Part shown: positions 38,628 to 46,634 of the stretch, in pieces | How positions within the stretch are numbered: position 1 is the stretch's first letter | How the letters are laid out: each line of letters starts with the position of its first letter | Source: Betaproteobacteria bacterium | GTDB taxonomy: Bacteria > Pseudomonadota > Gammaproteobacteria > Burkholderiales > Casimicrobiaceae | Direction of reading: 5' to 3' | Assembly: GCA_004293675.1 (NCBI GenBank) | Contig: READ01000020.1 | Location: 1 to 64,000, forward strand | DNA length: 64,000 nt | Position numbers and translations under genes: made by a program | The notes under the pieces: model-generated | Database searches by the model: none | The model's input: only the letters and a program-made list of their open reading frames with translations | What the model was told of the DNA's origin: nothing

Positions 38628-39245
38628 ATGGCAACCAAGGCTGGAAGCGGTACTCGAACCGGTGCCAACGCATCGCAAGGCGCGCGCAACACGATGCGCA
38701 TTATCAAAAAGTACCCCAACCGACGGCTCTACGACACGGCCACCAGCGGCTACATCACCTTAGCTGACGTGAAGCAAATGGTGGTCGATAAAACGCCGTT
38801 TCAAGTGCGCGATGCCAAGACCAACGAAGAGCTCACCCGCGCGATTTTGTTGCAAATTATTTTGGACGAAGAGGCCGCTGGCGTGCCGATGTTTAGTAAC
38901 GACATGCTCGCGCAGATGATTCGTTTTTACGGCGGATCGATGCAGGGCGTGGTCGGTGGTTTGTTCGAACAAAACGTTCGCGCGTTCACCGAGTTTCAGC
39001 AAAAGATGGGCGAAAAGGGCGCGTCTTTGATCGGCGGATCGAATAGCGACATCAGCAAATTTGGCCCCGAGGTCTGGCAGCAATTTATGCAAAACCAAGC
39101 GCCTGCGATGCAAGGTGTCGTCGGCAATTACCTTGAGCAATCGACCAAGATGTTTGTCGATATGCAGCAAAAAATGCAAGAAAGCACGAAGCAGTTCTTT
39201 CCTGGATTTACCTTTCCCGGTTTTCCCGGCGCTGAGAAAAAGTAG
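38628..39245 (+). CDS. phaR: Polyhydroxyalkanoate synthesis repressor PhaR
   Basis: About 205-aa PHA regulator. The DNA-binding/accumulation domain begins RIIKKYPNRRLYDTATSGYI and includes VDKTPFQVRDAKTNEELTRA and LLQIILDEEA; a PHB-binding-type segment with the IRFYGGSMQG motif follows. PhaR binds nascent PHA and DNA, releasing phasin promoters when polymer forms. ATG 38628 is preferred. The C-terminus is Met/Gln/Phe-rich, ending FPGFTFPGFPGAEKK. RimO lies downstream as in related genomes. Confidence 0.93.
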   Translation: MATKAGSGTRTGANASQGARNTMRIIKKYPNRRLYDTATSGYITLADVKQMVVDKTPFQVRDAKTNEELTRAILLQIILDEEAAGVPMFSNDMLAQMIRFYGGSMQGVVGGLFEQNVRAFTEFQQKMGEKGASLIGGSNSDISKFGPEVWQQFMQNQAPAMQGVVGNYLEQSTKMFVDMQQKMQESTKQFFPGFTFPGFPGAEKK

Positions 39246-39257
39246 CTGCGCTACTTT

Positions 39258-39430
39258 GAGGACGAAAGACGAAGGACGAATGACGCAAAGGTCTTGAGCT
39301 GGAGGAGCGGCTTGCCGCGAATGGTTCGTCAACGGGAACGTTCGCGGCAAGCCGCTCCTACAAAGAGCATTCAGCATTCCCAATTTGTTGCTTCGCTGCC
39401 CACATGGCTTTGCGTCCTTCGTCCTTGGGC
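39258..39430. repeat. Nested inverted repeats between phaR and rimO
   Basis: The inner pair GGAGCGGCTTGCCGCGAA (39304-39321) and TTCGCGGCAAGCCGCTCC (39341-39358) is a perfect 18-bp inverted repeat of the well-known GCGGCTTGCCGCG REP type with a 19-nt loop. It lies inside an outer inverted pair with GACGAAGGACG (about 39269) and CTTTGCGTCCTTCGTCC (about 39410). No gene is seen in the 221-bp gap. Confidence 0.85.
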
Positions 39431-39466
39431 GCGGTTACCCATCTAAAACCATAATTTCGCAACACC

Positions 39467-40834
39467 ATGCAAACAACCACCTCCGCGCCCAAAGTAGGCT
39501 TCGTGTCCCTAGGCTGCCCCAAGGCCCTCGTCGATAGCGAGCAAGTATTGACGCGCCTCAAGGCTGAAGGCTACGCCACCGTTGGCGATTACGCGGGGGC
39601 CGACTTGGTCGTGGTCAACACGTGCGGCTTCATCGACGACGCAGTAGCCGAATCGCTCGACGCCATCGGCGAAGCAATCGCCGAAAACGGAAAGGTCATT
39701 GTGACCGGCTGTTTAGGCGCGAAAGAGGGCGGCGATTTCATTCGAAATATCCACCCGAAAGTGCTCGCCGTCACTGGCCCACACGCACCCAACGAGGTGA
39801 TGGACGCGGTGCATTTTCACCTACCCAAACCGCACAACAAATTCATCGATCTGGTGCCAGATCACGGCGTGAAATTGACGCCGAAGCACTACGCCTATTT
39901 AAAAATCTCCGAGGGCTGCAATCATCGTTGCAGCTTCTGCATCATCCCGTCGATGCGCGGCGATTTGGTCAGCCGCCCGATTGGCGAAGTGATGCGCGAA
40001 GCCGAATCGCTGGTGAAATCTGGTGTGAAGGAGCTGCTGGTGATTTCGCAGGACACCTCGGCGTACGGCGTTGATGTGAAATACCGCACCGATTTCGTCA
40101 ACGGCAAACCGGTCAAGACCCGCATGCTCGAACTCGCCGAAGCGCTCGGCAGCCTCGGTGTGTGGACGCGTATGCACTACGTGTATCCCTACCCGACGGT
40201 CGACAACGTGATCCCGCTGATGGCGCAATCAACGCTCGCAAGCGGTGGTCGCGTACTGCCTTATCTCGACGTGCCGTTTCAACACGCCAATCCGCGCATT
40301 TTGAAATTGATGAAGCGCCCCGCCAGCGGCGAGAAAAACATCGAGCGCATTCAAGCGTGGCGCGCCGCCTGCCCCGATCTCACCATTCGCTCCACGTTCA
40401 TCGTCGGCTTCCCCGGCGAAACCGAAGCAGAGTTCGAAGAGCTTTTAGACTTCTTGGAAGAAGCACAACTCGATCGCGTCGGCTGCTTCGCCTACTCACC
40501 CGTCGATGGCGCCACCGCCAACGACCTACCTGGCGAACTGCCGGATGAAGTCAAGGAAGAACGCCGCGAACGCTTCATGGAAGTGCAAGCCCGAATCAGC
40601 GAAGAACGCCTTGGCGCAAAAATCGGTCGCGACATTGAAGTGATCGTCGACGACGTTCAAGACAACATCGCCGTCGCCCGATCATGGGCCGACGCGCCAG
40701 AAATCGACGGTCTTGTTCACATCCAAAACGGCGACGAACTCAACGTGGGTGACGTGGTCCGTGTGAATGTGGTTGAGGCGACTGAGCATGATTTGATTGC
40801 TGTGCTGCCAGGATATCAATCCGAACGGGATTGA
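39467..40834 (+). CDS. rimO: Ribosomal protein S12 methylthiotransferase RimO
   Basis: 455-aa radical-SAM methylthiotransferase that modifies Asp of ribosomal protein S12. The UPF0004 N-terminal domain carries three cluster Cys ([24 protein letters not shown]), the radical-SAM CxxxCxxC is CNHRCSFC (about 151-158), and a C-terminal TRAM domain (about 380-450) follows. Length and motifs are typical of RimO rather than MiaB. Confidence 0.97.
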   Translation: MQTTTSAPKVGFVSLGCPKALVDSEQVLTRLKAEGYATVGDYAGADLVVVNTCGFIDDAVAESLDAIGEAIAENGKVIVTGCLGAKEGGDFIRNIHPKVLAVTGPHAPNEVMDAVHFHLPKPHNKFIDLVPDHGVKLTPKHYAYLKISEGCNHRCSFCIIPSMRGDLVSRPIGEVMREAESLVKSGVKELLVISQDTSAYGVDVKYRTDFVNGKPVKTRMLELAEALGSLGVWTRMHYVYPYPTVDNVIPLMAQSTLASGGRVLPYLDVPFQHANPRILKLMKRPASGEKNIERIQAWRAACPDLTIRSTFIVGFPGETEAEFEELLDFLEEAQLDRVGCFAYSPVDGATANDLPGELPDEVKEERRERFMEVQARISEERLGAKIGRDIEVIVDDVQDNIAVARSWADAPEIDGLVHIQNGDELNVGDVVRVNVVEATEHDLIAVLPGYQSERD

Positions 40835-40911
40835 TTCATGTAGGCTGGCGTTGAGGAACGAAACCCAGCAGGTGCAAACGGCGGACGGGTACGTGTATTT
40901 GCGAAAACGAT

Positions 40912-41544
40912 ATGCAAGTTTCAATCTTTGTATTCAACGGCTTCACGGCACTTGACGCGATTGGCCCCTATGAAGCCTTGCAACGACTGCCTGAAGTGCA
41001 AGTATCGTTCTGCGCCTTAGAACCGGGGCAGATAGACACTGTGGATGGGGCGGTCAAACTTGTCGTGGATCGGTCGATCTTTGATATCGCGAATCCTGAC
41101 ATCATCATTTTTGCGGGCGGCAGCGGTAAAGAAATCGCTCGTTTGCTGCAAAACATTCGACTTCTTGACCGAATCCGCGAACTAAGTGACGCTACGACTT
41201 ATACGACAAGTGTTTGCACTGGCGCCTTCTTTGTCGCCGCTGCGGGGTTGCTAAACGCGCAATTTGTCTCCACGCACTGGCGCGCAAAAGGCGCGCTGGC
41301 GAAGTTCGGTGCAAAGTATTCGACCCAACGCGTGACACGCAGTGGAAAGTTTCTCTCGTCGTCCGGCGTTTCCGCGGGCATTGAGTTGGGATTAGTGCTT
41401 TGCGGATTGATCGCTGGTGACGACGTCGCTGCGGCCGTTGAACTCAGCATGGAATACAGTCCGGTCGCGCCGTTCGGTGGACTTCAGCACGACCAGGCTT
41501 CCGACGAAACGAGACGGCTCGTCGTTGAACGATTGAGGCAGTAG
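40912..41544 (+). CDS. DJ-1/PfpI family protein
   Basis: 210-aa class-I glutamine-amidotransferase-like protein of the DJ-1/PfpI superfamily. It opens with QVSIFVFNGFTALDAIGPYE, and the nucleophile-elbow Cys lies in TTSVCTGAFFVAAAG (about residue 101). LNAQFVSTHWRAK and SGVSAGIELGL resemble isocyanide hydratase and the N-terminal half of GlxA-type AraC regulators. There is no C-terminal DNA-binding domain, so it is a stand-alone domain. Substrate unknown. Confidence 0.9.
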   Translation: MQVSIFVFNGFTALDAIGPYEALQRLPEVQVSFCALEPGQIDTVDGAVKLVVDRSIFDIANPDIIIFAGGSGKEIARLLQNIRLLDRIRELSDATTYTTSVCTGAFFVAAAGLLNAQFVSTHWRAKGALAKFGAKYSTQRVTRSGKFLSSSGVSAGIELGLVLCGLIAGDDVAAAVELSMEYSPVAPFGGLQHDQASDETRRLVVERLRQ

Positions 41545-41639
41545 TGTCCGACCTGGGGGTCTTGGCGGTAGCTTTGAAAGGCCCGCAGATCATCTGGCGT
41601 GAGGCGGCGCAAGGTGGTGCGTTTAAGCGTGATCGGAAG
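41541..41639 (-). pseudogene. GNAT acetyltransferase N-terminal remnant
   Basis: The translation LKRTTLRRLTPDDLRAFQSY, followed by RQDPQVGHY, matches the opening strand/helix of RimJ/RimL-type GNAT acetyltransferases. It then runs straight into the antisense of the PfpI gene with no further GNAT motifs. A truncated relic about 33 residues long, between the convergent PfpI and GGDEF genes. Confidence 0.55.
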
Positions 41640-41670
41640 TGCGTCGTTCACGCGCGGGCCGAATCTGTTT

Positions 41671-43107
41671 TCAACTTCGGCGTGCGTAGTGCGTCCGCTT
41701 GTTCTCATACATTCGTTGATCGGCAGCTCGAATTGATGACTCGAGTTCGCCCGCTTTTTCGCACACTGCCCAGCCCGCGCTGATAGAGAGTCTCGCGCCG
41801 GGGTAAAACTGGTTGTTGAGCTCGATATTCATTTGCAGGGTGTCGATAAAGTTTTTCGCGCCCGCCTCTGACTGTCCCAACAGCAAGACCGAAAATTCGT
41901 CGCCGCCCGTACGGGCGGGTTGGTGCGCGTCGCCACAGGCTTTCTTGATGACCTCGGCGGCGCGGCGAATCAGCGCGTCGCCGGCGGCGTGGCCGTGTTG
42001 ATCGTTGTTCGGTTTTAGGCCGTTGATGTCCATCACGACGACAGCGGTGGGGAACGGGCCGCGTCGTCCGATGCGGTTGATTTCTTCGTCGAAATACGAG
42101 CGATTTCGAAGCTTGGTCAGCGAATCGTGTTTACCCAAAAATTCAAGATACGCCTCAGCTTTTTTGCGTGCGCTGATGTCGGTGAGCGCCACAAGCGCGC
42201 GCTCCCACGTGGCCTCAAAGCCGGGCAATACGGACCACTGCATATGCGCGTGAATCATGTCACCTTTGAGCGTGTAATTGACGATTTCGCGTTGTTGGAA
42301 CAGTTTCCCATTCCACAAATCCATCAGTTGCTCGGAAAAAGTGATTGCCATTTCATCGCGAAATATTTCTCCCAGCCGCGACAGCAATTCTTGTTTGCTG
42401 GTGGCTCCAAACATCGCAAGGGTTTGTTGATTGACATCGACCGTGCGAAGTGCGCCCATGCACTGTTCGACAAAGTCCGGATGCACATTGATAAAGGTGC
42501 GGAAATCCTCAATGCCCTGATCCCGCAGGTTTTGCAGCATGTTTTTGATTTCACTGAAATCGTTCACCCAGAGCGAAATCGGTGAATAGTCAAAAAGCGC
42601 TTGGGCGTAGCGTTCGCTCTCGGTTACCCGTCGTTGCGCCGCTCGCTCTTGAGTCAGGTCTTCGAGCGCCACAAGCACACGATCCCAAGGCAAATTCGCG
42701 TCGTCGAGTCGAGTGATTCCAATTCGGAGTTCAAGCCGTGTGCCGTCAATTTTGTGATTGACCGTTTCGCTATGAAATTCGCGTTCTCCCCGCCAAAAAC
42801 ATCCGATTTCACGAATCGGCGCTTCACGATTTTCCTGTGCGAATATCGAAGAGGCCGCCGCTAGCAATTGCTGTAGCGAATCGGTGCCGTAGAGTTCAAG
42901 CGAACGACGATTGACCTTGAGCACATTGATTGCGGCGTAGTAATCGTCCATCGCTTTCGGATTAGCGCGCAGATGCGCTTCGATGTCTTCGATGCCCGCG
43001 GCTCGCCAACGACCCAGCAATTCGTACACGCCATTGAAATCGGAATGGAATAGCGCGACAGGCGCAAGATCAAAGAGCTCACCAGCAAGTAAATCGTTTT
43101 TCGTCAT
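41671..43107 (-). CDS. GGDEF diguanylate cyclase with two PAS-like modules
   Basis: About 478-aa putative c-di-GMP synthase. Two homologous PAS-like sensor modules (about 10-145 and 155-300, each with a DLxxxGIEDxxxxxxxxP-type opening and a VALxDLT / VALTDIS end) precede a GGDEF domain with an intact TGGDEF active site (about 400-405), DSLTKLRNRSYFDEEINR at its start, and a RMYENK-type end. The RxxD inhibitory site expected five residues before GGDEF is absent. It has no transmembrane segment, so sensing is probably cytoplasmic. ATG 43107 follows a GAGGG ribosome-binding site; longer in-frame leaders are not family-like. Confidence 0.9.
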   Translation of the reverse strand: MTKNDLLAGELFDLAPVALFHSDFNGVYELLGRWRAAGIEDIEAHLRANPKAMDDYYAAINVLKVNRRSLELYGTDSLQQLLAAASSIFAQENREAPIREIGCFWRGEREFHSETVNHKIDGTRLELRIGITRLDDANLPWDRVLVALEDLTQERAAQRRVTESERYAQALFDYSPISLWVNDFSEIKNMLQNLRDQGIEDFRTFINVHPDFVEQCMGALRTVDVNQQTLAMFGATSKQELLSRLGEIFRDEMAITFSEQLMDLWNGKLFQQREIVNYTLKGDMIHAHMQWSVLPGFEATWERALVALTDISARKKAEAYLEFLGKHDSLTKLRNRSYFDEEINRIGRRGPFPTAVVVMDINGLKPNNDQHGHAAGDALIRRAAEVIKKACGDAHQPARTGGDEFSVLLLGQSEAGAKNFIDTLQMNIELNNQFYPGARLSISAGWAVCEKAGELESSIRAADQRMYENKRTHYARRS

Positions 43108-43321
43108 GGCCCTCTTTCCGTGCGCGATCTTTTTGGCGCAAACAACTGCCCAGATTGTCGCGCTAAATGGCGGCGGCTTGCTGTTCGGCGCTCCTCGAGC
43201 TCGGCCCGATGGGGGCGTCGCGCTAGTAAGACCGCACCGCACGCGCTTTGAGCGCTCCGGGCATGTTAGCTATAACTTCCTGGCCAACGGAATCGATGAT
43301 TCCAAGTTTCATCTTCCCCGG

Positions 43322-44788
43322 TTATTGCGCTCGCTGCTTCGCCACTAATGCCGTCAGTAATTTTGACTGACCTGAAAACAAATCCGCCGTGTCAAACACC
43401 GTCATAACTTCGCTCGGCGTGATGCCGCGAGCTTCAAACAGTTCGCCACCTGCGCTTTTGTAGATTTCGTTGGACAGCGTGAATCGCCAGCCGTTAGGCA
43501 GTGATTTTTCTAGCGCATCAGACAGTGCGCCTCGTGTTGGTTGTCCGATGTGTTTGACGTTGGGCAGCGTTCTCATCGCAAGCGTGAGCACCTCGGCCGC
43601 GCTGACTGTGATGCTGTCGGTTACCAGCACTACCTCGCCCAGCCAGCGCGGTTTGGAGCTGGGCGATAGGGAGACGGATTGCACGTCGTCGACCGCGCCT
43701 TTTGACACCGCTTGCTTGGTGAACGCGACACCACCACTGGCCGCAAAGCGCGCCGCTACGGCCAGCGCAACGCGGTCGTCACCGCCACGATTTTGCGACA
43801 GATCGACGATGATTGCTTTGCAGTTTTTGTCGCTGGAGCCGGGGTTTCCCGCCGTGCACGCCGCGATGACCGTGTCGAGCAGCGCATCGACCGCGTCGAT
43901 GTCGTCAGCGACCGTCTCCTTCGCGGTCAAATCCTTTAGACGAGTGAGCGACAGGTAGCCTACGTTGCCTGCATCATTGCGACTCACCCCCCAAAACGCG
44001 GTGTCTTCGAGCGCGGTTCGACCGGTTCCAGCAAGCAGTTGTTTATTCACCGCGGATTGACTTGAGCTCATCCAATCTTTAAGAAATGCAGTCGGGACTT
44101 TGGTTTTGCTTTGCGCTTCAAACGCTTTTCTGAGCGCAGTCAGCGTGGCACCTCGACCGGTCGTTAAACGGCGCTCTCGACCGTCGACTTTTGCTTGCAG
44201 CGTGACGTGTGGATCGTTGAGTTGGCCCAGAAGTTTCGCAACGACTTCGTAGAGTTCGGCGTCGCTGCTGGCGTTGGTGATGCGCTGGCTTGCCTCTGCC
44301 ACGCTTGCTGGCCAATCTACGCCGCGTTCTTTGAAAAAGGCAAAGTGCTCGTCCATGGTTTGCGCTAATGCTCGAAGCACTGCGGTTGGGGATGTGTCGG
44401 CCTGCTTGGCACAGCGAGCGGGTAGCGCGTCAAGTCGTATCCAGAGCGTCTCGCTAGCACCGAGCGCTGCAGAGACCTTCAGTCGCGTCTTTGCCGCGTT
44501 GAATCGACCGAAGGCATAGTAATCAGCGGATTGCTTTTCCAGCTGAGCGTCCGGCCAACAGGCGTCTGCTGTGATGTGATACAGACGCGCAGCGCGCTCC
44601 CGCATATCAATCACGTAACCCTGCTGCGGGGATTGCCAAACGGCTGAAATATCTTTGCGCGCCGACGAAGAATTCAGCGATTGCTTCGTCTCGAATTCGA
44701 CGGCTGCCTGCGCTTGAGCCTGTGATGGACTGGCGGCGGCAAAAGCGCCGAGCAGTAGCGCGACGATTGACGGGACATTTTTTCGCAT
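43322..44788 (-). CDS. S41-family (C-terminal processing-type) peptidase
   Basis: About 488-aa exported serine peptidase. The signal peptide starts MRKNVPSIVALLLGAFAAA and ends SQAQA. The S41 fold in the C-terminal half carries AIIVDLSQNRGGDDRVAL, TDSITVSAAEVLTLAM (Ser of the SAAE motif as probable nucleophile) and HIGQPTRGALSDALEK. Upstream is a beta-rich region without an obvious PDZ domain, unlike classical CtpA, so it is more like the secreted S41 peptidases that contain an N-terminal extension. Target unknown. Confidence 0.9.
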   Translation of the reverse strand: MRKNVPSIVALLLGAFAAASPSQAQAQAAVEFETKQSLNSSSARKDISAVWQSPQQGYVIDMRERAARLYHITADACWPDAQLEKQSADYYAFGRFNAAKTRLKVSAALGASETLWIRLDALPARCAKQADTSPTAVLRALAQTMDEHFAFFKERGVDWPASVAEASQRITNASSDAELYEVVAKLLGQLNDPHVTLQAKVDGRERRLTTGRGATLTALRKAFEAQSKTKVPTAFLKDWMSSSQSAVNKQLLAGTGRTALEDTAFWGVSRNDAGNVGYLSLTRLKDLTAKETVADDIDAVDALLDTVIAACTAGNPGSSDKNCKAIIVDLSQNRGGDDRVALAVAARFAASGGVAFTKQAVSKGAVDDVQSVSLSPSSKPRWLGEVVLVTDSITVSAAEVLTLAMRTLPNVKHIGQPTRGALSDALEKSLPNGWRFTLSNEIYKSAGGELFEARGITPSEVMTVFDTADLFSGQSKLLTALVAKQRAQ

Positions 44789-44918
44789 GTTGTTGAGTAA
44801 AAATTGATGAGTATTCAGGTTAACGACTTCACTGCGGAAGCAAAAGGTGGGTGCGACCAATGGGTTAGCCAGCGGCGCGAAACGCGGATTGGTAGCGGCA
44901 AAAAATTCGTCACTTTAG

Positions 44919-45401
44919 CTACGATGGTGGATTGGCCTGTGGCGTCAAAGTGGCGGCGGCTTGCTGTTCGACGTTTCGCGCCTCCACCTCAAACGGGTTG
45001 TCCCAGTAATACGCCGCCCAGCTTCGTGCCTTGATCGCCGCGCCCACACCGGCCACGATATAGGCAAGCGGAAACAGTGGCCCCCAACGCTCGCATTGAC
45101 GTACGTGCGCGTGTTCGTGAACGCGGCACGACGCTAGGCAGTGGTGGTCGCGGCCAACGATGACATGCCCAATCGTGGCGGCCGCGAATCCGCTGCCGCC
45201 TGAGAGCGCACGAAACCAAGGGCCGCGCAAAAACCACGAAATTGCAGGGCTTTCGATTTCGAGCACACGCTCATTGATCGACCAGCGCGCCCGCCACGCT
45301 CGGGGCAGCGGCCAAGCTAGCGCCAGTGGCAGCAACGGCAGCGCAAACACGCTCACCGGTAGCACCCAGAGCACCTTTAGCGCGGTCCAAATCCTTTCCA
45401 C
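44919..45401 (-). CDS. Small membrane protein with HExxH-type motif
   Basis: About 160-aa protein with a hydrophobic N-terminus (VLPVSVFALPLLPLALAW). It then has HEHAHVRQCERWGPLFPLAY, containing an HEHAH (HExxH) signature of potential zinc binding, and NPFEVEARNVEQ. The same pattern occurs in a widespread but uncharacterised proteobacterial family. GTG 45401, 8 nt after a GAGGGG ribosome-binding site, is preferred over the upstream TTG. Whether it is a peptidase is not established. Confidence 0.7.
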   Translation of the reverse strand: MERIWTALKVLWVLPVSVFALPLLPLALAWPLPRAWRARWSINERVLEIESPAISWFLRGPWFRALSGGSGFAAATIGHVIVGRDHHCLASCRVHEHAHVRQCERWGPLFPLAYIVAGVGAAIKARSWAAYYWDNPFEVEARNVEQQAAATLTPQANPPS

Positions 45402-45544
45402 TCGACAATCCCCTCTCAAGAATGCTTCGGTAATTGCCTCAAATGCGTGACGGCGGCGTAAATATCCCGTAGATTACGTTCTATTCGGTAGGCGAGCCAC
45501 GGTCGACGTGCCTTGGCAATTTCACTTTTCCAAGAGAACTTTAT

Positions 45545-46213
45545 ATGAAACTCACGGCTAAATTCTTGACGGGCTGCATTGCGCTGTCAGCGGCGATCAC
45601 GACGACGCAGGCGGCAACGGTGGTGGCGCAAATCTCAGATCGGGCGGGCAACCCGGTATCTAACGCCGTGGTCTACGTGCTACCCGTGGGCAGCAAAGCC
45701 CCGGCGGCAAAGGCGGGTGCGTCGGCGACGGTGGAGCAGGTCGGGATGAAATTCGAGCCGTTTGTGAGCGTTGTTCAGGCCGGAACGCGCATGCGATTTC
45801 CGAACAAAGATCGCGCTGAGCATCATCTGAAAACGCTCTCCGGTCCCACGATGTTTGATTTTCAGGTCTACACCAAAAAAGAACCCGACCCGGTGCTCTT
45901 TGATAAGACCGGCCAGGTCACCTTACAGTGCTTGTTTCACGGTTGGATGAGCGCACATATTTACGTCGTCGACTCGCCATGGTTTGGCAAAACCGCTAAG
46001 GGTGGATCGACGGTGATCGAAGACATCCCCGCGGGCGAATACGATGTGTTTGTGACCCACCCGAGTTTGCTCATTCCCACGCAAGTGTCGCCATCGATGC
46101 CGCGCCGCGTGAAACTTGACGCCTCATCCGTGCAAACCGTGCAAGCGAAATTCGATTTTGTACCGAAACCCGAACCATCCAGGCGCTTCGTGAGCTCGGG
46201 GGATTATCAGTAG
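45545..46213 (+). CDS. Cupredoxin (plastocyanin/azurin-like) periplasmic protein
   Basis: 222-aa exported protein with signal peptide (to about TTTQA). It has a cupredoxin-like core: N-terminal beta segment, RMRFPNKDRAEHHLKTL with a candidate His ligand, and QCLFHGWMSAHI, giving Cys, His and Met ligands of a type 1 copper site. It ends with a beta-sandwich/carboxypeptidase-regulatory-like extension (VIEDIPAGEYDVFVTHPSL). It resembles proteins annotated as methylamine-utilisation or plastocyanin-like. Its redox partner is not in the window. Confidence 0.85.
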   Translation: MKLTAKFLTGCIALSAAITTTQAATVVAQISDRAGNPVSNAVVYVLPVGSKAPAAKAGASATVEQVGMKFEPFVSVVQAGTRMRFPNKDRAEHHLKTLSGPTMFDFQVYTKKEPDPVLFDKTGQVTLQCLFHGWMSAHIYVVDSPWFGKTAKGGSTVIEDIPAGEYDVFVTHPSLLIPTQVSPSMPRRVKLDASSVQTVQAKFDFVPKPEPSRRFVSSGDYQ

Positions 46214-46238
46214 CTGGGAAATCCTAGCTTTATTGTCG

Positions 46239-46331
46239 ATGGCCTTGTTAAATAAGGGCTTAGTTACATATATCGGGTTAATCATAAAAGTAAAATAAGT
46301 GCGTATACCCCTTATTTAATATGGCATATAC
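46239..46331. repeat. AT-rich palindrome D (93 bp)
   Basis: Arms 46239-46262 and 46300-46331 are the best-matched pair of the family (GTTAAATAAGGGCTTA against TATTAAATAAGGGG). It lies just downstream of the cupredoxin-like gene. Confidence 0.82.
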
Positions 46332-46410
46332 GAAAAAAGCTTATTGATAAATCTGTGGTTTTGAGCCGTCGAATGCGGCAGAGTCGTAGAGGAGGCGCTT
46401 TCATTTTTTT

Positions 46411-46595
46411 GACGCTGATTACGCTGATTTCGCAGATTGACGCAGATTTTTTGAACCCCCATAACGGCCGTCTAAGCCTTCGATCCCTATACCGATAACG
46501 TCAGTATGGGATCTGTGGGCGACGACTCCTCAACGAATCGTGTTGATCCTTGATCTCCATCTGCGGGAATCTGCGAAATCTGCGTAATCTGCGTC
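46411..46595. repeat. Long inverted repeat with TCTGCG-type units
   Basis: The left arm (46411-46447, GACGCTGATTACGCTGATTT...) and right arm (46559-46595, ATCTGCGGGAATCTGCGAAA...) pair over 37 bp with few mismatches, separated by about 111 bp. Internally each arm is built from short ATCTGCG/CGCTGAT units. It lies before the recJ stop, in a region with no gene. Confidence 0.8.
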
Positions 46596-46634
46596 AAAAG
46601 TCCGAAGCTGCGCATATCTCTGCGACCCATCACG

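Noticed and set aside
46411-46595. Terminator for recJ
   Set aside because: Arms are 111 bp apart with no T-tract and the repeat begins well after the stop; better described as a repeat.
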